Shown one piece after another: positions 8,201-17,071 of a stretch of DNA of 64,000 nucleotides. Made by a program: the position numbers and the translations under genes. The notes beneath the pieces are model-generated. The model was not told the origin of the DNA. It did no database searches and saw only the letters and a list, made by a program, of their open reading frames with translations. The DNA lies in the NCBI GenBank assembly GCA_903924465.1, contig CAIYBN010000082.1:62001-126000 (forward strand), read 5' to 3'. Within the stretch, counting starts at the first letter, position 1, and each line of letters starts with the position of its first letter. The stretch is from an uncultured Myxococcales bacterium (GTDB taxonomy: Bacteria > Myxococcota_A > UBA9042).

Positions 8201-10129
8201 CGGCTCGCGTTGGACGGCGCCGATGGTGGCCGTCAGCATCTGGTCCAGACCGTGCGTGGGTTGCGGGAAGCGCTGCAGCAGGTTCCCGACGGCAAGCCGC
8301 TGCTGCGCATTGGCCTGATGGCGGATTTGGCGCGGGCGCTGGCCTGGCACGGCGATTGGCCCGCTGCGGTGAGCTTGGCGCGCGATGGCCTCGCCCGATT
8401 CAACGCGATTGCGGCGACGCTGACGCCACAGGACGGCCAACTCTTTGCCCACGGTGCCGCACACGGGGCGACGCGGCTGCTGCTGTCGGTGCTGAGCCTG
8501 CTGCCCGACGTCGCGAACGCCTCGACCTCGCCGGCGCCCCACGTGCTGGCACCGATCCTCGCCATCAACCGACGCATGGGCGCCGAGCAGGAACTACAGC
8601 CGCTGCTCGAAATTGTCATGGATTCCGCGGTGCTGCTGACCGGATCGGAACGCGGATTCCTGCTGCTGGATCACGACCACGCGCTGAACGTCATGGTGGC
8701 GCGCAACCTCGACCGCGAGAACCTGCGCAAAGCGGCGCTGAAGCTGAGCTGGGGCATTGCCCGACAGGTGTTCCAGACCGGTGAGCGGATTCTGACGACC
8801 GATGCCATTCAGGACGAGCGGTTCCGCGCCCAGGCGAGTGTGCACCACGGCAGCTTGCGTTCGATTTTGTGCGTGCCCATGGCGTGGCAGGGCAAGCCGA
8901 TCGGCGCGCTGTACGTCGACAATCGCTTCACTGCGGGCGCATTTTCCTTGGAGCACGCGGCGCTTCTGGAGGCACTGGCGGATCAGGCTGCGATCGCCGT
9001 CGAGCACGCGCGCGTGGTGGCGGGCGAGAGGCAGGCGCTGGACAAGCTGCGGCAGAGTCAAAAGGAAGTGCAGAATCTGGCGGAGCGCCTGCGCGAGCAG
9101 TTGGACCAGACCGAGCATGCGCTGGACGACGCCCGCGCCGAGCTGGTGGCCCAGCGCTTGGACGTCCAGCGGCGCAGCGATTACAGCCAAATTCGCGGCG
9201 AAAGTCCGGCGCTGCTGCGCCTCTTCGGCCTGATGGACCGCGTGCGCGACCACGATTTTCCGGTGTTGGTGTGCGGCGAGTCGGGCACCGGCAAGGAGCT
9301 CGTGGCGCGGGCGATCCACTTCACCGGGCGGCGCAAACGCGGGCCTTTCCTGGCGATCAATTGCGCGGCACTGCCCTCGACGCTGCTGGAATCGGAGCTG
9401 TTTGGCCATGCGCGCGGCGCGTTCACCGGCGCGGTGATTGACCGCAAGGGCCTGTTCGAGAGCGCGGATGGCGGCACGCTGTTTCTCGACGAAATTGGCG
9501 AGATGCCATTGGAAATGCAGGCAAAGCTGTTGCGGGTGCTGCAGACCGGGGAATTGCAGCGCGTGGGTGAGACACGGACGCGCAAAGTCGATGTGCGGGT
9601 GGTGGCGGCGACGCATCGCAATTTGCCGGAGATGGCGGAGCATGGGCAATTCCGGCAGGATTTGCTCTTTCGCTTGCGGGTCGTTGAACTGCAGATTCCG
9701 CCGTTGCGCCAGCGCTTGGATGATATTCCACTGCTCGCGGAGTATTTTGTCAGTGAAAATCGCAAGATGGGGATTGGCCAGATCGAGCGGCTGACTCCGG
9801 CTGCGTTGCGGCGGCTGCGCGAATTCTCCTGGCCAGGCAATGTCCGGCAGTTGGAGACGGTGCTGAAGAGCGCCGGGTTGTTTGCATCGGGTGATGTGAT
9901 CGATGTTGCTGATTTGGAGCCGCTTTTGACGCGCGAGAAGTCGACAGATGCCGGCGCCGCGAAGACCGAGGGCTGGTGGAAGACGGCGCAGCTGGAGGAG
10001 ATCATTCGTCGCGCGGTGACGGAACGGCTGGAGCTGCTTGGCGGCAACAAACGCCGCGCTGCGGAAAGTCTCGGCATCGACCGCACGACGCTTTATGCGC
10101 GTTTGCGCAGCCCTGAGTCCGACACATGA
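5249..10129 (+). CDS. protein kinase-like / NTPase / TPR / GAF / sigma-54 activator fusion
   Basis: This 1626-residue cytoplasmic regulator has, in order, a protein-kinase-like domain (about 1-255), an NTPase with P-loop GPRGSGRTSLL (near 292), and a long helical, TPR-like region (about 560-1060). Then come a GAF domain (about 1119-1270), a coiled coil (about 1275-1325), a sigma-54 AAA+ domain and a C-terminal Fis-type HTH. The kinase part has HGDLHPGN (120-127) in place of HRD and DLG (140-142), with Lys35 as candidate ATP lysine; a glycine loop is not obvious. The AAA+ part is intact: Walker A GESGTGKELVARA (about 1340), GAFTGA (1390-1395) and Walker B TLFLDEIGEM (about 1411). The end, GGNKRRAAESLGIDRTTLYA, is the DNA-binding helix pair. 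The ATG at 5249 has a GGGGGA ribosome site. It should activate sigma-54 promoters in response to a ligand or phosphorylation signal. It overlaps the next kinase gene by ATGA. Confidence 0.9.
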   Translation: MLDWLHRRPERLTQLATHVWTARWPGEVSATLVAKDARPDDAHALDREWLALLNVPSDRLPEPVGLTCDAHGQAQTLWLRLRSGLPLDEAMRGDKAPQVLDIARQAMQALAAVHASGLVHGDLHPGNLLLDSAGRVTLLDLGLAGEPGHTSVGCGHPAFAAPDRLSGLPMDPRDDLFALAMTLWLARGWPAPYRDYPAIRPAPGTQPLFPPDVGEDGELARVLAGWLAIDRAHRPADAERALRQLTDLSPIDPVVEVASLVADLRALIGRPCLWAPDPTLPRLVDETALWLVGPRGSGRTSLLARLAIDARARGQQVVEIDGVALPNLIARLAQFRHLSEFSGMSDPLGQETSRWRLLWQAVRQELGPSAVLLVDDVERLPQPARLALEQAELAPIVLASDDAPERAIRWAIPAATENDVARTLGRASGGREWDASLVAALAAGVGAERALIWPLAALLVEFNIAVPVAGRLELAAGMNPQRAISQTLLRQRRLNLPAPRTWPLWAELAVQASQAVLPLQAMAAIPTEDAALLRRLPHGVALASAAVRTFLRSQLPASVLAQAALQVSQRTEDPDLRVQFLLDAMTWGAQILPDGIAVADALSARLLRGEAAEAVAMAAAWLPRAPADHPALARVTALHLRALALAGSETLPAKIAQIPESVRAAPEVRLALAEAAFRRGDYPACREAAATVAADSQSDVRAAGQLWLAFAATWQGDRSAAADAVATGEAAATAETRPFFVYLAALGQYYGGELPDAGAKFERLWHDKQLQDSALHAAAASGLGLCAQRRGDLPQARTWYETARQAAERSGDRLRALNMAMNVATLDHEQGDLGRALSAYDHIVAAARRATNPGALARALGNRGNLLSQLGQDERARKDLDEALAWYQTQENGYLAGNVRCVLAELARRGGQWQSAEQQLQLAETGLRQANAVAELLETELERGELLRISGRIVEATTCAEAAVAAAAQLGSPELQARAAWLLGRLALDGADGGRQHLVQTVRGLREALQQVPDGKPLLRIGLMADLARALAWHGDWPAAVSLARDGLARFNAIAATLTPQDGQLFAHGAAHGATRLLLSVLSLLPDVANASTSPAPHVLAPILAINRRMGAEQELQPLLEIVMDSAVLLTGSERGFLLLDHDHALNVMVARNLDRENLRKAALKLSWGIARQVFQTGERILTTDAIQDERFRAQASVHHGSLRSILCVPMAWQGKPIGALYVDNRFTAGAFSLEHAALLEALADQAAIAVEHARVVAGERQALDKLRQSQKEVQNLAERLREQLDQTEHALDDARAELVAQRLDVQRRSDYSQIRGESPALLRLFGLMDRVRDHDFPVLVCGESGTGKELVARAIHFTGRRKRGPFLAINCAALPSTLLESELFGHARGAFTGAVIDRKGLFESADGGTLFLDEIGEMPLEMQAKLLRVLQTGELQRVGETRTRKVDVRVVAATHRNLPEMAEHGQFRQDLLFRLRVVELQIPPLRQRLDDIPLLAEYFVSENRKMGIGQIERLTPAALRRLREFSWPGNVRQLETVLKSAGLFASGDVIDVADLEPLLTREKSTDAGAAKTEGWWKTAQLEEIIRRAVTERLELLGGNKRRAAESLGIDRTTLYARLRSPESDT

Positions 10130-11085
10130 CGCAGGCGTGGCCGTCGCCGATCGAGTTTGGCCCCTGGCTGCTGGACGAACGGCTGGGCGTGGGCGGCACG
10201 AGTGAGGTCTGGCGTGCGCGTCATGAGGCGATGCCGGGCGATTTTGCCGTCAAGCGCCTGCTGCCGGTCTCCCGGGACGATGCAGCAGCTGCCGAGCGCT
10301 TTGCACATGAAATCAGCTGTATGCAGCGCGTTTGCCACCCGCGGTTGCCGCCACTTGTGGCGCACGGCGACGTCGCCGGAATCCTTTGGCTGGCGATGCC
10401 GGCCTATTCTGGCGCGACGCTTCGCCGGCTGCTGGCGCTGGGACCGCTCCCGGTCGACCTGACGCTGGCGTTGGTGGCCGAACTGGCCGATGGGCTGGCC
10501 ACCCTGCACGCCGCCGGTTTGGTGCACTGCGACGTGTCACCCGACAACGTGCAAGTCACGGCGGACGGAGAGGTCGTGCTGCTCGACTTGGGGATTGCCC
10601 AGGAAATGGGCACGCCGTCGGCGGTGGTCGGGCGCTCGGTGCCTGGGCGGGCGGCCTATTTCTCGCCCGAACAGCAGGCGCGGCAGCCGTTGGATGGCCG
10701 CAGTGACTTGTTTGCCATGGGCAGCATGCTCACCGAATTGTTGACCGGCACCGCGCCGTTTCTCCGGTCGACGCGCGAACAGACGCTGCACGCCGTGCAC
10801 GCCGGCGAATTGCCCAGCTTGACGGGCATGCCAGCGTCGGTGCGAAGGCTGGTCCACGAACTGCTTGCGCCGAAGGCCGAACAGCGCTGCCCGACTGCCG
10901 CCGAGCTGCATCGGCAGGCCACGTTGCTCGCGGGCGAACCTCCGTGCTTGCGCGCAGAGTTGCGTGCGCGTGTGGCAGCGCTGCCGCCGCTGGTGGCCGC
11001 AGCCACGTGGCAGGCGGCCGAAATGCGCGGAGAAATTGTGACGGATCCGGCAATGGACGACGGCGCAACGGTCGCGCGGACTTGA
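10126..11085 (+). CDS. Ser/Thr protein kinase, cytoplasmic
   Basis: A complete Hanks-type kinase domain fills most of the 319 residues: glycine loop LGVGGTSEVW (20-29), ATP lysine AVK43, helix-C Glu62, catalytic loop VHCDVSPDN (133-141), DLG (154-156) and SPE (180-182). The catalytic motif is HCD rather than HRD, so it lacks the arginine that senses activation-loop phosphorylation; Asp136 and Asn141 are kept, so catalysis is plausible. There is no membrane helix or sensor domain; the C-terminal 60 residues are Ala/Arg-rich helix. The start overlaps the stop of the sigma-54 activator (ATGA), so the pair is translationally coupled. The activator, or its degenerate kinase domain, is the obvious candidate substrate. 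That pairing is an inference from gene order. Confidence 0.93.
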   Translation: MTQAWPSPIEFGPWLLDERLGVGGTSEVWRARHEAMPGDFAVKRLLPVSRDDAAAAERFAHEISCMQRVCHPRLPPLVAHGDVAGILWLAMPAYSGATLRRLLALGPLPVDLTLALVAELADGLATLHAAGLVHCDVSPDNVQVTADGEVVLLDLGIAQEMGTPSAVVGRSVPGRAAYFSPEQQARQPLDGRSDLFAMGSMLTELLTGTAPFLRSTREQTLHAVHAGELPSLTGMPASVRRLVHELLAPKAEQRCPTAAELHRQATLLAGEPPCLRAELRARVAALPPLVAAATWQAAEMRGEIVTDPAMDDGATVART

Positions 11086-11106
11086 ACCGCGAACCGGCAA
11101 ACGCGC

Positions 11107-12870
11107 TCAGATGCCCATCACGCCGCGCGAATGCCGAAGAACTTCACGCTGCTCGGTCGGAGGTGGCCCGATGTGAAGCGCGAGGCGATTCCAGCGCAGG
11201 AAAACGAGATGCTCCAATGGCTCGTCAAACTCGAACTCGACCTGGGTCACGCCGGCCGCGGTCGCCTGTTCAATGCGCACCCGCAAATGCGGAACGTCCA
11301 GCACATCGCCGATCTTGGGCATGCGCGCCGGGTCCATGATCAACTGCTCCGGTTGCGTCGACAGCAGCGGCTTGCCCAGCGCCTCCAGGCGAATCCGGTT
11401 GGGCCCCGTGCGTGTGACGGCAACGTCGCCCTGCGTCACAGCCAAAGCGTTGAACTGGCGCGGCAGCGTCAGACCGGAGGACGCCATCAGGGCGGGCAGA
11501 TAGAAGCTGATCACGGGGTCCGGCGCCGCGAGCATCACGACGTGTCGACCACCCAACTGCTGCAGTGCGGGTGATTCGGCCAGTTCAGTCCACACGGGCT
11601 CGCGCGAGGCGACAACCGCGCTGAACCCCAGCATGGCCAGCGGCGACCAGATCGTGTGGATCCAGATGAGCATCCCGCGCCCCCACCGCGCGAGGCGCAG
11701 CGTGGGCTGGGCGATCAGCAGGTTGTGGAGACCGATGAGCAGAATCGCGACGAGCGCCGCCGATACCAGACTGGGTGCCAGCAACGTGCGCTGCGACGGC
11801 CACGTTGCTGCCGGCGGCCAGAGCGCGAGAAAACCGCCGACCGCCAGCAGCGGCCACACCGCGGCATCGCGCGGTTCCAGCGGCAGGCGACGCAGCCCGC
11901 GCAGCATCAGCCAGACGCACACCAGGCTGACGGCGGCGATGGACCAGGTGAGCGCGGGCGACAGGACGCCAATTTCGGTCGGCAGGCTCGCGATCAGCGC
12001 ACCCGCCAGCGACGGAACCCGGTGCACGGCTTGGGCGAGATAGCGCAGCGGCTCGGCGCCCGGGTCGAGATAAGCGCCCGACGCGGCGGCGCCGTAGCCG
12101 TGTGTCTTGTAATAGGTGGCCCAAATCGCCAGCACCAGTCCAAGCGGCGCCAGGTGCAGCAGCGTCTGCAGCAAGGGTTTGGCCCGTCGGCCAATCGCGA
12201 CGGCGACCCAGATGCAGGCGACACCCAGCGCGGTTTCACCGCCGCACAAGCCAATGCCAAAAAGCAACGGTGCCGCGATCTTGCCGGGCAGCCACTCCTC
12301 TTCCTCCGCGCGCAACCACGCCCAAAAGCCGAGCATGGCGGGGACCATCGAGACCCACGCGTTGCGATTGGAAATCCAGCAACTGGCGGTCCAGTGCGAT
12401 TCGTCGATGGCGTACAGCACGGTCGCGAGCGCGGCCGTGCGTGGCGCCAGGAGACGCAGGAAGATCGCCGCGCTGACCGCGATGCCCGCCGCTTGCCACA
12501 TCAAGCTCTGGATGTGATGCAGCCAAGCGTGCGGACCGAGCACCTTTTCGTCGAACATGTGGGTCAGCGCCGACAGCGGCCGGAAGAAGTTCAGCTTCAG
12601 GTCGGGCAGCGTCCACCAGCCGTAGCCGTACTGGGTGCGCGCCATCACGTCGGCTTTCACGCCGTTGCCAAACGTGAACAGCGAGCCCAAGCCAGGATGG
12701 TGAATCGGAATGCGGCCGAGGATCGCCGCGCGGTGGATCCAGTCGTCCAGCATCCAGCCGGAAAACACCATCGGCAGGCAGAGTAGCGAGGCGAACAGGA
12801 TGCCATTGCGCACTGGACGCGCAACGCTCCACGCCACGAAACGTTGCAACTGCGCGCGCCAACCGACCAT
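11107..12870 (-). CDS. multi-pass membrane protein, GT-C-like
   Basis: The protein has 587 residues with about ten hydrophobic helices. After helix 1 comes SGWMLDDWIHRA, an Asp-Asp pair at the position where GT-C glycosyltransferases keep a catalytic acidic residue. A long extracytoplasmic loop with HHPGLGSLFTFGNG and FFRPLSALTHMFDE follows. The C-terminal 150 residues are soluble and beta-rich. The overall form fits the large Myxococcota families annotated as hypothetical glycosyltransferase-like membrane proteins, but no substrate can be named. The start lies six bases after the gyrA stop on the same strand, so it is probably transcribed with gyrA. It converges on the Ser/Thr kinase gene, with 21 bases between stops. 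Confidence 0.75.
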   Translation of the reverse strand: MVGWRAQLQRFVAWSVARPVRNGILFASLLCLPMVFSGWMLDDWIHRAAILGRIPIHHPGLGSLFTFGNGVKADVMARTQYGYGWWTLPDLKLNFFRPLSALTHMFDEKVLGPHAWLHHIQSLMWQAAGIAVSAAIFLRLLAPRTAALATVLYAIDESHWTASCWISNRNAWVSMVPAMLGFWAWLRAEEEEWLPGKIAAPLLFGIGLCGGETALGVACIWVAVAIGRRAKPLLQTLLHLAPLGLVLAIWATYYKTHGYGAAASGAYLDPGAEPLRYLAQAVHRVPSLAGALIASLPTEIGVLSPALTWSIAAVSLVCVWLMLRGLRRLPLEPRDAAVWPLLAVGGFLALWPPAATWPSQRTLLAPSLVSAALVAILLIGLHNLLIAQPTLRLARWGRGMLIWIHTIWSPLAMLGFSAVVASREPVWTELAESPALQQLGGRHVVMLAAPDPVISFYLPALMASSGLTLPRQFNALAVTQGDVAVTRTGPNRIRLEALGKPLLSTQPEQLIMDPARMPKIGDVLDVPHLRVRIEQATAAGVTQVEFEFDEPLEHLVFLRWNRLALHIGPPPTEQREVLRHSRGVMGI

Positions 12871-12876
12871 GTTTGC

Positions 12877-15474
12877 CTAGGCGCCCTTGTCGTCTCCGAC
12901 GTCGCGCTCGGTGAAGTGCTCGAAGCTCATGACCTTCTCACCGTCGCCCAAATTGATCAACCGCACGCCTTGCGTGTTGCGGCCGATTACCCGGATTTCC
13001 GATGCCAGGATCCGCAGCAGCGTGCCGCCATCCGTCACGAGGATCACTTCGCCGTCCGGTTCAATCGCCCGGACGCCGACCACTTTGCCGTTGCGCGCCG
13101 TGGTCTTGATCGAGATGACGCCGCGACCGCCGCGGTTTTGCATGCGGTACGCGTGCGGCGGCGTGGCCTTGCCGTAGCCGTTCTCGCAGACCGTCAGAAG
13201 CGCGATGCCCTTGTAGCCCGTCTCGCCTTCGGTCTCCTCGCCTTCCGCCGCCTCTGGCTCCGGCACTTCCACTTCTTCCACGACTTCCTGGCCCGTGCCG
13301 GGCACGACCGCCAGGCTGACCACGGAATCCTTGCCGCTCAACAGAATGCCGCGCACGCCGCGCGTCGCCCGACCCATCGGCCGCACGTCCGTCGAATGGA
13401 AGTGAATCGACATGCCGTCGCGCGTGCCCAGCACCACGTTGTCCGTGTCGTGCAGCACCTTGGCGTCAATCAGGTCGTCGCCTTCATCCAGCACGATGGC
13501 GATGATGCCGGTCGAGCGGATCTTGGCGTACTGCATCAAGTCGGTCTTCTTGACGGTGCCGAACTTGGTCGCCAGCAGCATGTACGCGTCTTCGACGAAT
13601 TCGCGAATCGGCACAACGGCCTTGACGTCCTCTTTGGCCTCCACGGGAATCAGGTTGACGATTGGCTTGCCACGCGTGCTCGCCGCGCCCGCCGGGACTT
13701 CGTAGACCTTCAAGCCGTAGACCTTGCCCAGCGACGTGAAGATCAGCAGGTCCTGGTGCGCGCTCGCCACGAACAGGTCGATGACGAAATCCTCTTCCTT
13801 CGTGGTCATGCCCGACTTGCCGCGACCGCCGCGCCGTTGCGCCCGATACGCCGACAGCGGCGTGCGTTTGATGTAGCCGCTGCGGGAAATGGTCACAACC
13901 ATGTCCTCGTCGGCAATCAGGTCTTCCATCGACAGCGACGCGTGGTCTTCCACGATGTCGGTGCGACGCGCGTCGCCGTACTCGTCGCGGATCGCGATCA
14001 GCTCGCCCTTGATCACGCCCATCAGCACGTCATCGCTTTCCAGCACCGACTTCAGCCAGGCGATCTGCTTCATCAGCTCGTCGTACTCGGCGCGAATCTT
14101 GTCGCGTTCCAGGCCGGTCAGGCGCTGCAAACGCATGTCCAGGATGGCCTGAGCTTGCAGTTCGCTCAGCGCAAAACGCAGGACCAAACGCTCGCGCGCC
14201 GTCACCGGATCCGGGCTGCTGCGGATCAGTTCGATGACTTCGTCCAAGTGGTCCAGCGCAATCAGCAAGCCGAGCAGGATGTGCGCGCGCGCTTCCGCTT
14301 GCTTCAGCAGGAACAGGCAGCGGCGCGTCACGACTTCGCGGCGGTGATCGACGAAATGCTCGAGCATTTCCTTGAGCGTCAGCACCTGCGGCTGGCCCGC
14401 GACGATCGCCAAATTGATGATGCCGAAGCCCGACTGCAGCGCGGTCTGATGGAACAGGTGATTGAGCACCACCTGTGCAATGGCGTCGCGCTTGAGCTCA
14501 ATCACCATGCGCATGCCGGTCCGGTCAGACTCGTCGCGCAGGTCGCTGATGCCCTCAATCTTCTTGTCGCGCACCAGTTCGGCGATGTGCTCGATGAGCC
14601 GCGCCTTGTTCACCTGGTACGGCAGCTCGTCGACGATGATCGCTTCGCGTCCGCCCTTTTTCTCCGTCTCGATGTGCGTCTTGGCGCGCACCTTGATCTT
14701 GCCGCGCCCCGTCGCGTACGCATCGACGATGCCCTGGCGGCCAAAAATCGTACCGCCGGTCGGAAAATCCGGACCTTGGACGAATTTCATCAAGCCGCGC
14801 ACGTCGATGAACGGGTCTTCAATCAGCGCAATCGTCGCGTCGATGATTTCCACCAGATTGTGCGGCGGAATGTTGGTCGCCATACCGACCGCGATACCAC
14901 CCGAGCCGTTGACCAGCAGGTTCGGCACGCGCGTCGGCAGCACCGTGGGCTCGTGGTCGTGACCGTCGTAGTTCGGCTGGAAGTCGACGGTTTCCTTGTC
15001 CAAATCGGCGAGCAGCTCGTGCGCCAACTTGCTCATGCGCACTTCGGTGTAACGCATGGCCGCCGCGGGATCGCCGTCGACGGAACCGAAATTGCCCTGG
15101 CCATCGACCAGCAAGTAGCGGAGCGCGAACGGCTGGGCCATGCGCACGATGGTGTCGTACACCGACTGATCGCCGTGCGGGTGATACTTGCCGATGCAGT
15201 CACCGACCACGCGCGCGGATTTCTTGTAGGCCAGATTCCAGTTGTTCTTCAACTCGTACATCGTGAACAGCACGCGCCGGTGCACGGGCTTCAAGCCGTC
15301 GCGCACGTCGGGCAGCGCGCGGCCGACGATCACGCTCATGGCGTAATCGACGTACGACGAGCGCATTTCGTCTTCGATGTGGATCGTCGCGATGTTGCCG
15401 GCGTTGTTGTCGCCGCTGCCGCCGTCGCCGGGTGGCAGGTCGTCGATGCTGTCAGGGGTATCGCTGTTGGCCAT
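12877..15474 (-). CDS. gyrA: DNA gyrase subunit A
   Basis: The protein has 865 residues. The breakage-reunion domain contains the catalytic Tyr142 ([14 protein letters not shown]) and the quinolone-determining region [17 protein letters not shown]. The C-terminal half carries the GyrA box [10 protein letters not shown], which marks GyrA rather than ParC, and repeated propeller blades. An acidic Glu-rich insert ([18 protein letters not shown]) sits within the C-terminal domain. The ATG at 15474 is chosen because it follows GGAG and starts the normal short leader before [17 protein letters not shown]; the frame is open upstream. Using E. coli numbering (offset 20), position 83 is Gln instead of Ser, while Asp82 and Asp87 are kept. 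Gyrase introduces negative supercoils with GyrB, which is not in the window. Confidence 0.98.
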   Translation of the reverse strand: MANSDTPDSIDDLPPGDGGSGDNNAGNIATIHIEDEMRSSYVDYAMSVIVGRALPDVRDGLKPVHRRVLFTMYELKNNWNLAYKKSARVVGDCIGKYHPHGDQSVYDTIVRMAQPFALRYLLVDGQGNFGSVDGDPAAAMRYTEVRMSKLAHELLADLDKETVDFQPNYDGHDHEPTVLPTRVPNLLVNGSGGIAVGMATNIPPHNLVEIIDATIALIEDPFIDVRGLMKFVQGPDFPTGGTIFGRQGIVDAYATGRGKIKVRAKTHIETEKKGGREAIIVDELPYQVNKARLIEHIAELVRDKKIEGISDLRDESDRTGMRMVIELKRDAIAQVVLNHLFHQTALQSGFGIINLAIVAGQPQVLTLKEMLEHFVDHRREVVTRRCLFLLKQAEARAHILLGLLIALDHLDEVIELIRSSPDPVTARERLVLRFALSELQAQAILDMRLQRLTGLERDKIRAEYDELMKQIAWLKSVLESDDVLMGVIKGELIAIRDEYGDARRTDIVEDHASLSMEDLIADEDMVVTISRSGYIKRTPLSAYRAQRRGGRGKSGMTTKEEDFVIDLFVASAHQDLLIFTSLGKVYGLKVYEVPAGAASTRGKPIVNLIPVEAKEDVKAVVPIREFVEDAYMLLATKFGTVKKTDLMQYAKIRSTGIIAIVLDEGDDLIDAKVLHDTDNVVLGTRDGMSIHFHSTDVRPMGRATRGVRGILLSGKDSVVSLAVVPGTGQEVVEEVEVPEPEAAEGEETEGETGYKGIALLTVCENGYGKATPPHAYRMQNRGGRGVISIKTTARNGKVVGVRAIEPDGEVILVTDGGTLLRILASEIRVIGRNTQGVRLINLGDGEKVMSFEHFTERDVGDDKGA

Positions 15475-15510
15475 GTATGAACTCCGGGGCTGCCGGCTGA
15501 AGGGGCCCGC

Positions 15511-15539
15511 AGTGTACGTTGGATCGCGCCAGACGTCAA
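15511..15539 (-). promoter_or_regulatory. promoter of gyrA
   Basis: On the minus strand TTGACG (15539-15534), a 17-base spacer and TACACT (15516-15511), followed by GCGG, lie 37 bases before the gyrA ATG. The ugd promoter on the other strand has the same TACACTGCGG. Spacing and both boxes are good. Confidence 0.6.
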
Positions 15540-15676
15540 TGTGTCGGGTCGTGGTTGCGGTCAGATAACGTCTTGAAAATACGCAATTCACTCGTGAGCG
15601 CGGTGGCGTCTGGCGGTCGGTCGCGCGGGTCGAGTGCGCACGAGACCTCTTGCCTCGTTGCGATGGCCGTAAGCGG

Positions 15677-15706
15677 TTGACCCGGAGGCGCGGCAAACCC
15701 TACACT
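15677..15706 (+). promoter_or_regulatory. promoter of ugd
   Basis: TTGACC (15677-15682), an 18-base spacer and TACACT (15701-15706) lie 51 bases before the ugd ATG. It diverges from the gyrA promoter, about 140 bases away. Confidence 0.6.
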
Positions 15707-15757
15707 GCGGCCCCTTTCACGGGCGCAATCCCGTTGCCCGGCTGGCTGTGAGACGTC

Positions 15758-17059
15758 ATGAAAATCGCTGTCATTGGCACTGGTTATGTAGGATTGGTCG
15801 CGGGCGCGTGTTTTGCCCACAGCGGCAATCACGTCACCTGCGTGGACATCGACTTGAAGAAAGTCGAGCGCTTGCGCCGTGGTGAGATTCCGATCTTTGA
15901 GCCGGGTCTCGACGAATTGGTCCTGAACAACGTCGCGCACGGGCGCTTGCAGTTCACGAACCTGACCGCGGAAGCGGTGGCTGGCGCGCAAGCCGTGTTC
16001 ATCGCCGTCGGTACGCCGCCGCAAGAGGATGGTTCGGCGGATCTCAGCCGCGTGCTGCAAGTGGCCCGCACGATTGCGGATGCGCTGACGGATTATGCGG
16101 TCATCGTCACGAAATCGACGGTGCCCATCGGCACGAATGCCAAGGTCCACGACATCTTGGCGGCGCACGCGAAGGTGCCATTCGACGTTGCGTCCAATCC
16201 GGAATTCCTGAAGGAAGGCGCGGCATTGGACGATTTTCTCAAGCCGGATCGCGTCGTGATCGGCACGGCGACCGAGCGGGCGCGGGCCGTGCTGCACGAA
16301 TTGTATCTGCCGTTTGTCGAACGCGCCGAGCAAATCCTGTTCATGGACATTCGCTCGGCCGAGATGACCAAGTATGCGGCCAACGCCATGCTGGCGACGC
16401 GCATTTCGTTCATGAATGAAGTCGCGAATTTGTGCGAGAAGGTCGGCGCGGACGTCGCCGAAGTGAAGCGCGGCATCGGCTCGGACAGTCGCATCGGTAT
16501 GGCGTTTCTCAACGCCGGTATCGGCTATGGCGGCTCATGTTTCCCTAAAGATGTCAAAGCGTTGATGATGACTGGCCGGCAGAATGGCTTCGCCATGGAA
16601 ATTCTCTCCGCGGTGGAGTCGGTCAACGATCAGCAGAAGTCCGTGTTGGCGCGCAAGGTGCAGGAGACTTTTGGCGCGCACGTGGCGGGCAAGCGGATTG
16701 TCCTGCTGGGTCTGGCGTTCAAGCCCGATACCGACGACATGCGCGAGGCGCCGGCGCTCGTGCTGGCGCGCACGCTCACCCGCGAGGGCGCGCACGTGGT
16801 GGGTTACGATCCCGTGGCGACCGAGACGGCGCGTGAAGAGTTGGGCGATACCATTGAATATGCCGCGAGTTGGCAGGAGGCTGTGAAGCAAGCGGACGCG
16901 ATCCTGCTCGTCACGGAATGGCATGAACTGCGTGGCATTGCGCCGATTGAACTGGCCGCGGCGACGGCGTGTCGGCTGGTCTTTGATGGTCGCAACATGA
17001 TGGATCCGCAGGCGATGCGCGCAGTTGGCTTCACGTACCACGCGATGGGTCGGCCGTAG
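15758..17059 (+). CDS. ugd: UDP-glucose 6-dehydrogenase
   Basis: The enzyme oxidises UDP-glucose twice with NAD+ to UDP-glucuronate, a precursor for acidic surface polysaccharides. The 433-residue length is typical. The N-terminal Rossmann motif is IAVIGTGYVGLVAGACFA, and the catalytic cysteine is Cys261 in GYGGSCFPKDVKAL. LGLAFKPDTDDMREAPA in the C-terminal domain is a family hallmark. The protein begins directly at the Rossmann strand, which fixes the ATG; the ribosome site is weak (GAG). It stands alone between divergent gyrA and convergent dusB, with 12 bases before the dusB stop. A second nucleotide-sugar dehydrogenase, of the UDP-HexNAc type, is at 27038-28348. Confidence 0.96.
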   Translation: MKIAVIGTGYVGLVAGACFAHSGNHVTCVDIDLKKVERLRRGEIPIFEPGLDELVLNNVAHGRLQFTNLTAEAVAGAQAVFIAVGTPPQEDGSADLSRVLQVARTIADALTDYAVIVTKSTVPIGTNAKVHDILAAHAKVPFDVASNPEFLKEGAALDDFLKPDRVVIGTATERARAVLHELYLPFVERAEQILFMDIRSAEMTKYAANAMLATRISFMNEVANLCEKVGADVAEVKRGIGSDSRIGMAFLNAGIGYGGSCFPKDVKALMMTGRQNGFAMEILSAVESVNDQQKSVLARKVQETFGAHVAGKRIVLLGLAFKPDTDDMREAPALVLARTLTREGAHVVGYDPVATETAREELGDTIEYAASWQEAVKQADAILLVTEWHELRGIAPIELAAATACRLVFDGRNMMDPQAMRAVGFTYHAMGRP

Positions 17060-17071
17060 ACGCCAGCGCCC

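Noticed and set aside
11070-11100. tRNA-like string GACTTGAACCGCGAACC
   Set aside because: It looks like part of a tRNA complement, but no acceptor or anticodon stems can be drawn and it overlaps the end of a kinase gene.
12844-15480. 878-residue open frame on the plus strand opposite gyrA
   Set aside because: It is the complement of gyrA codons, with His/Arg/Ala/Val bias and no domain. GyrA is unambiguous on the other strand.
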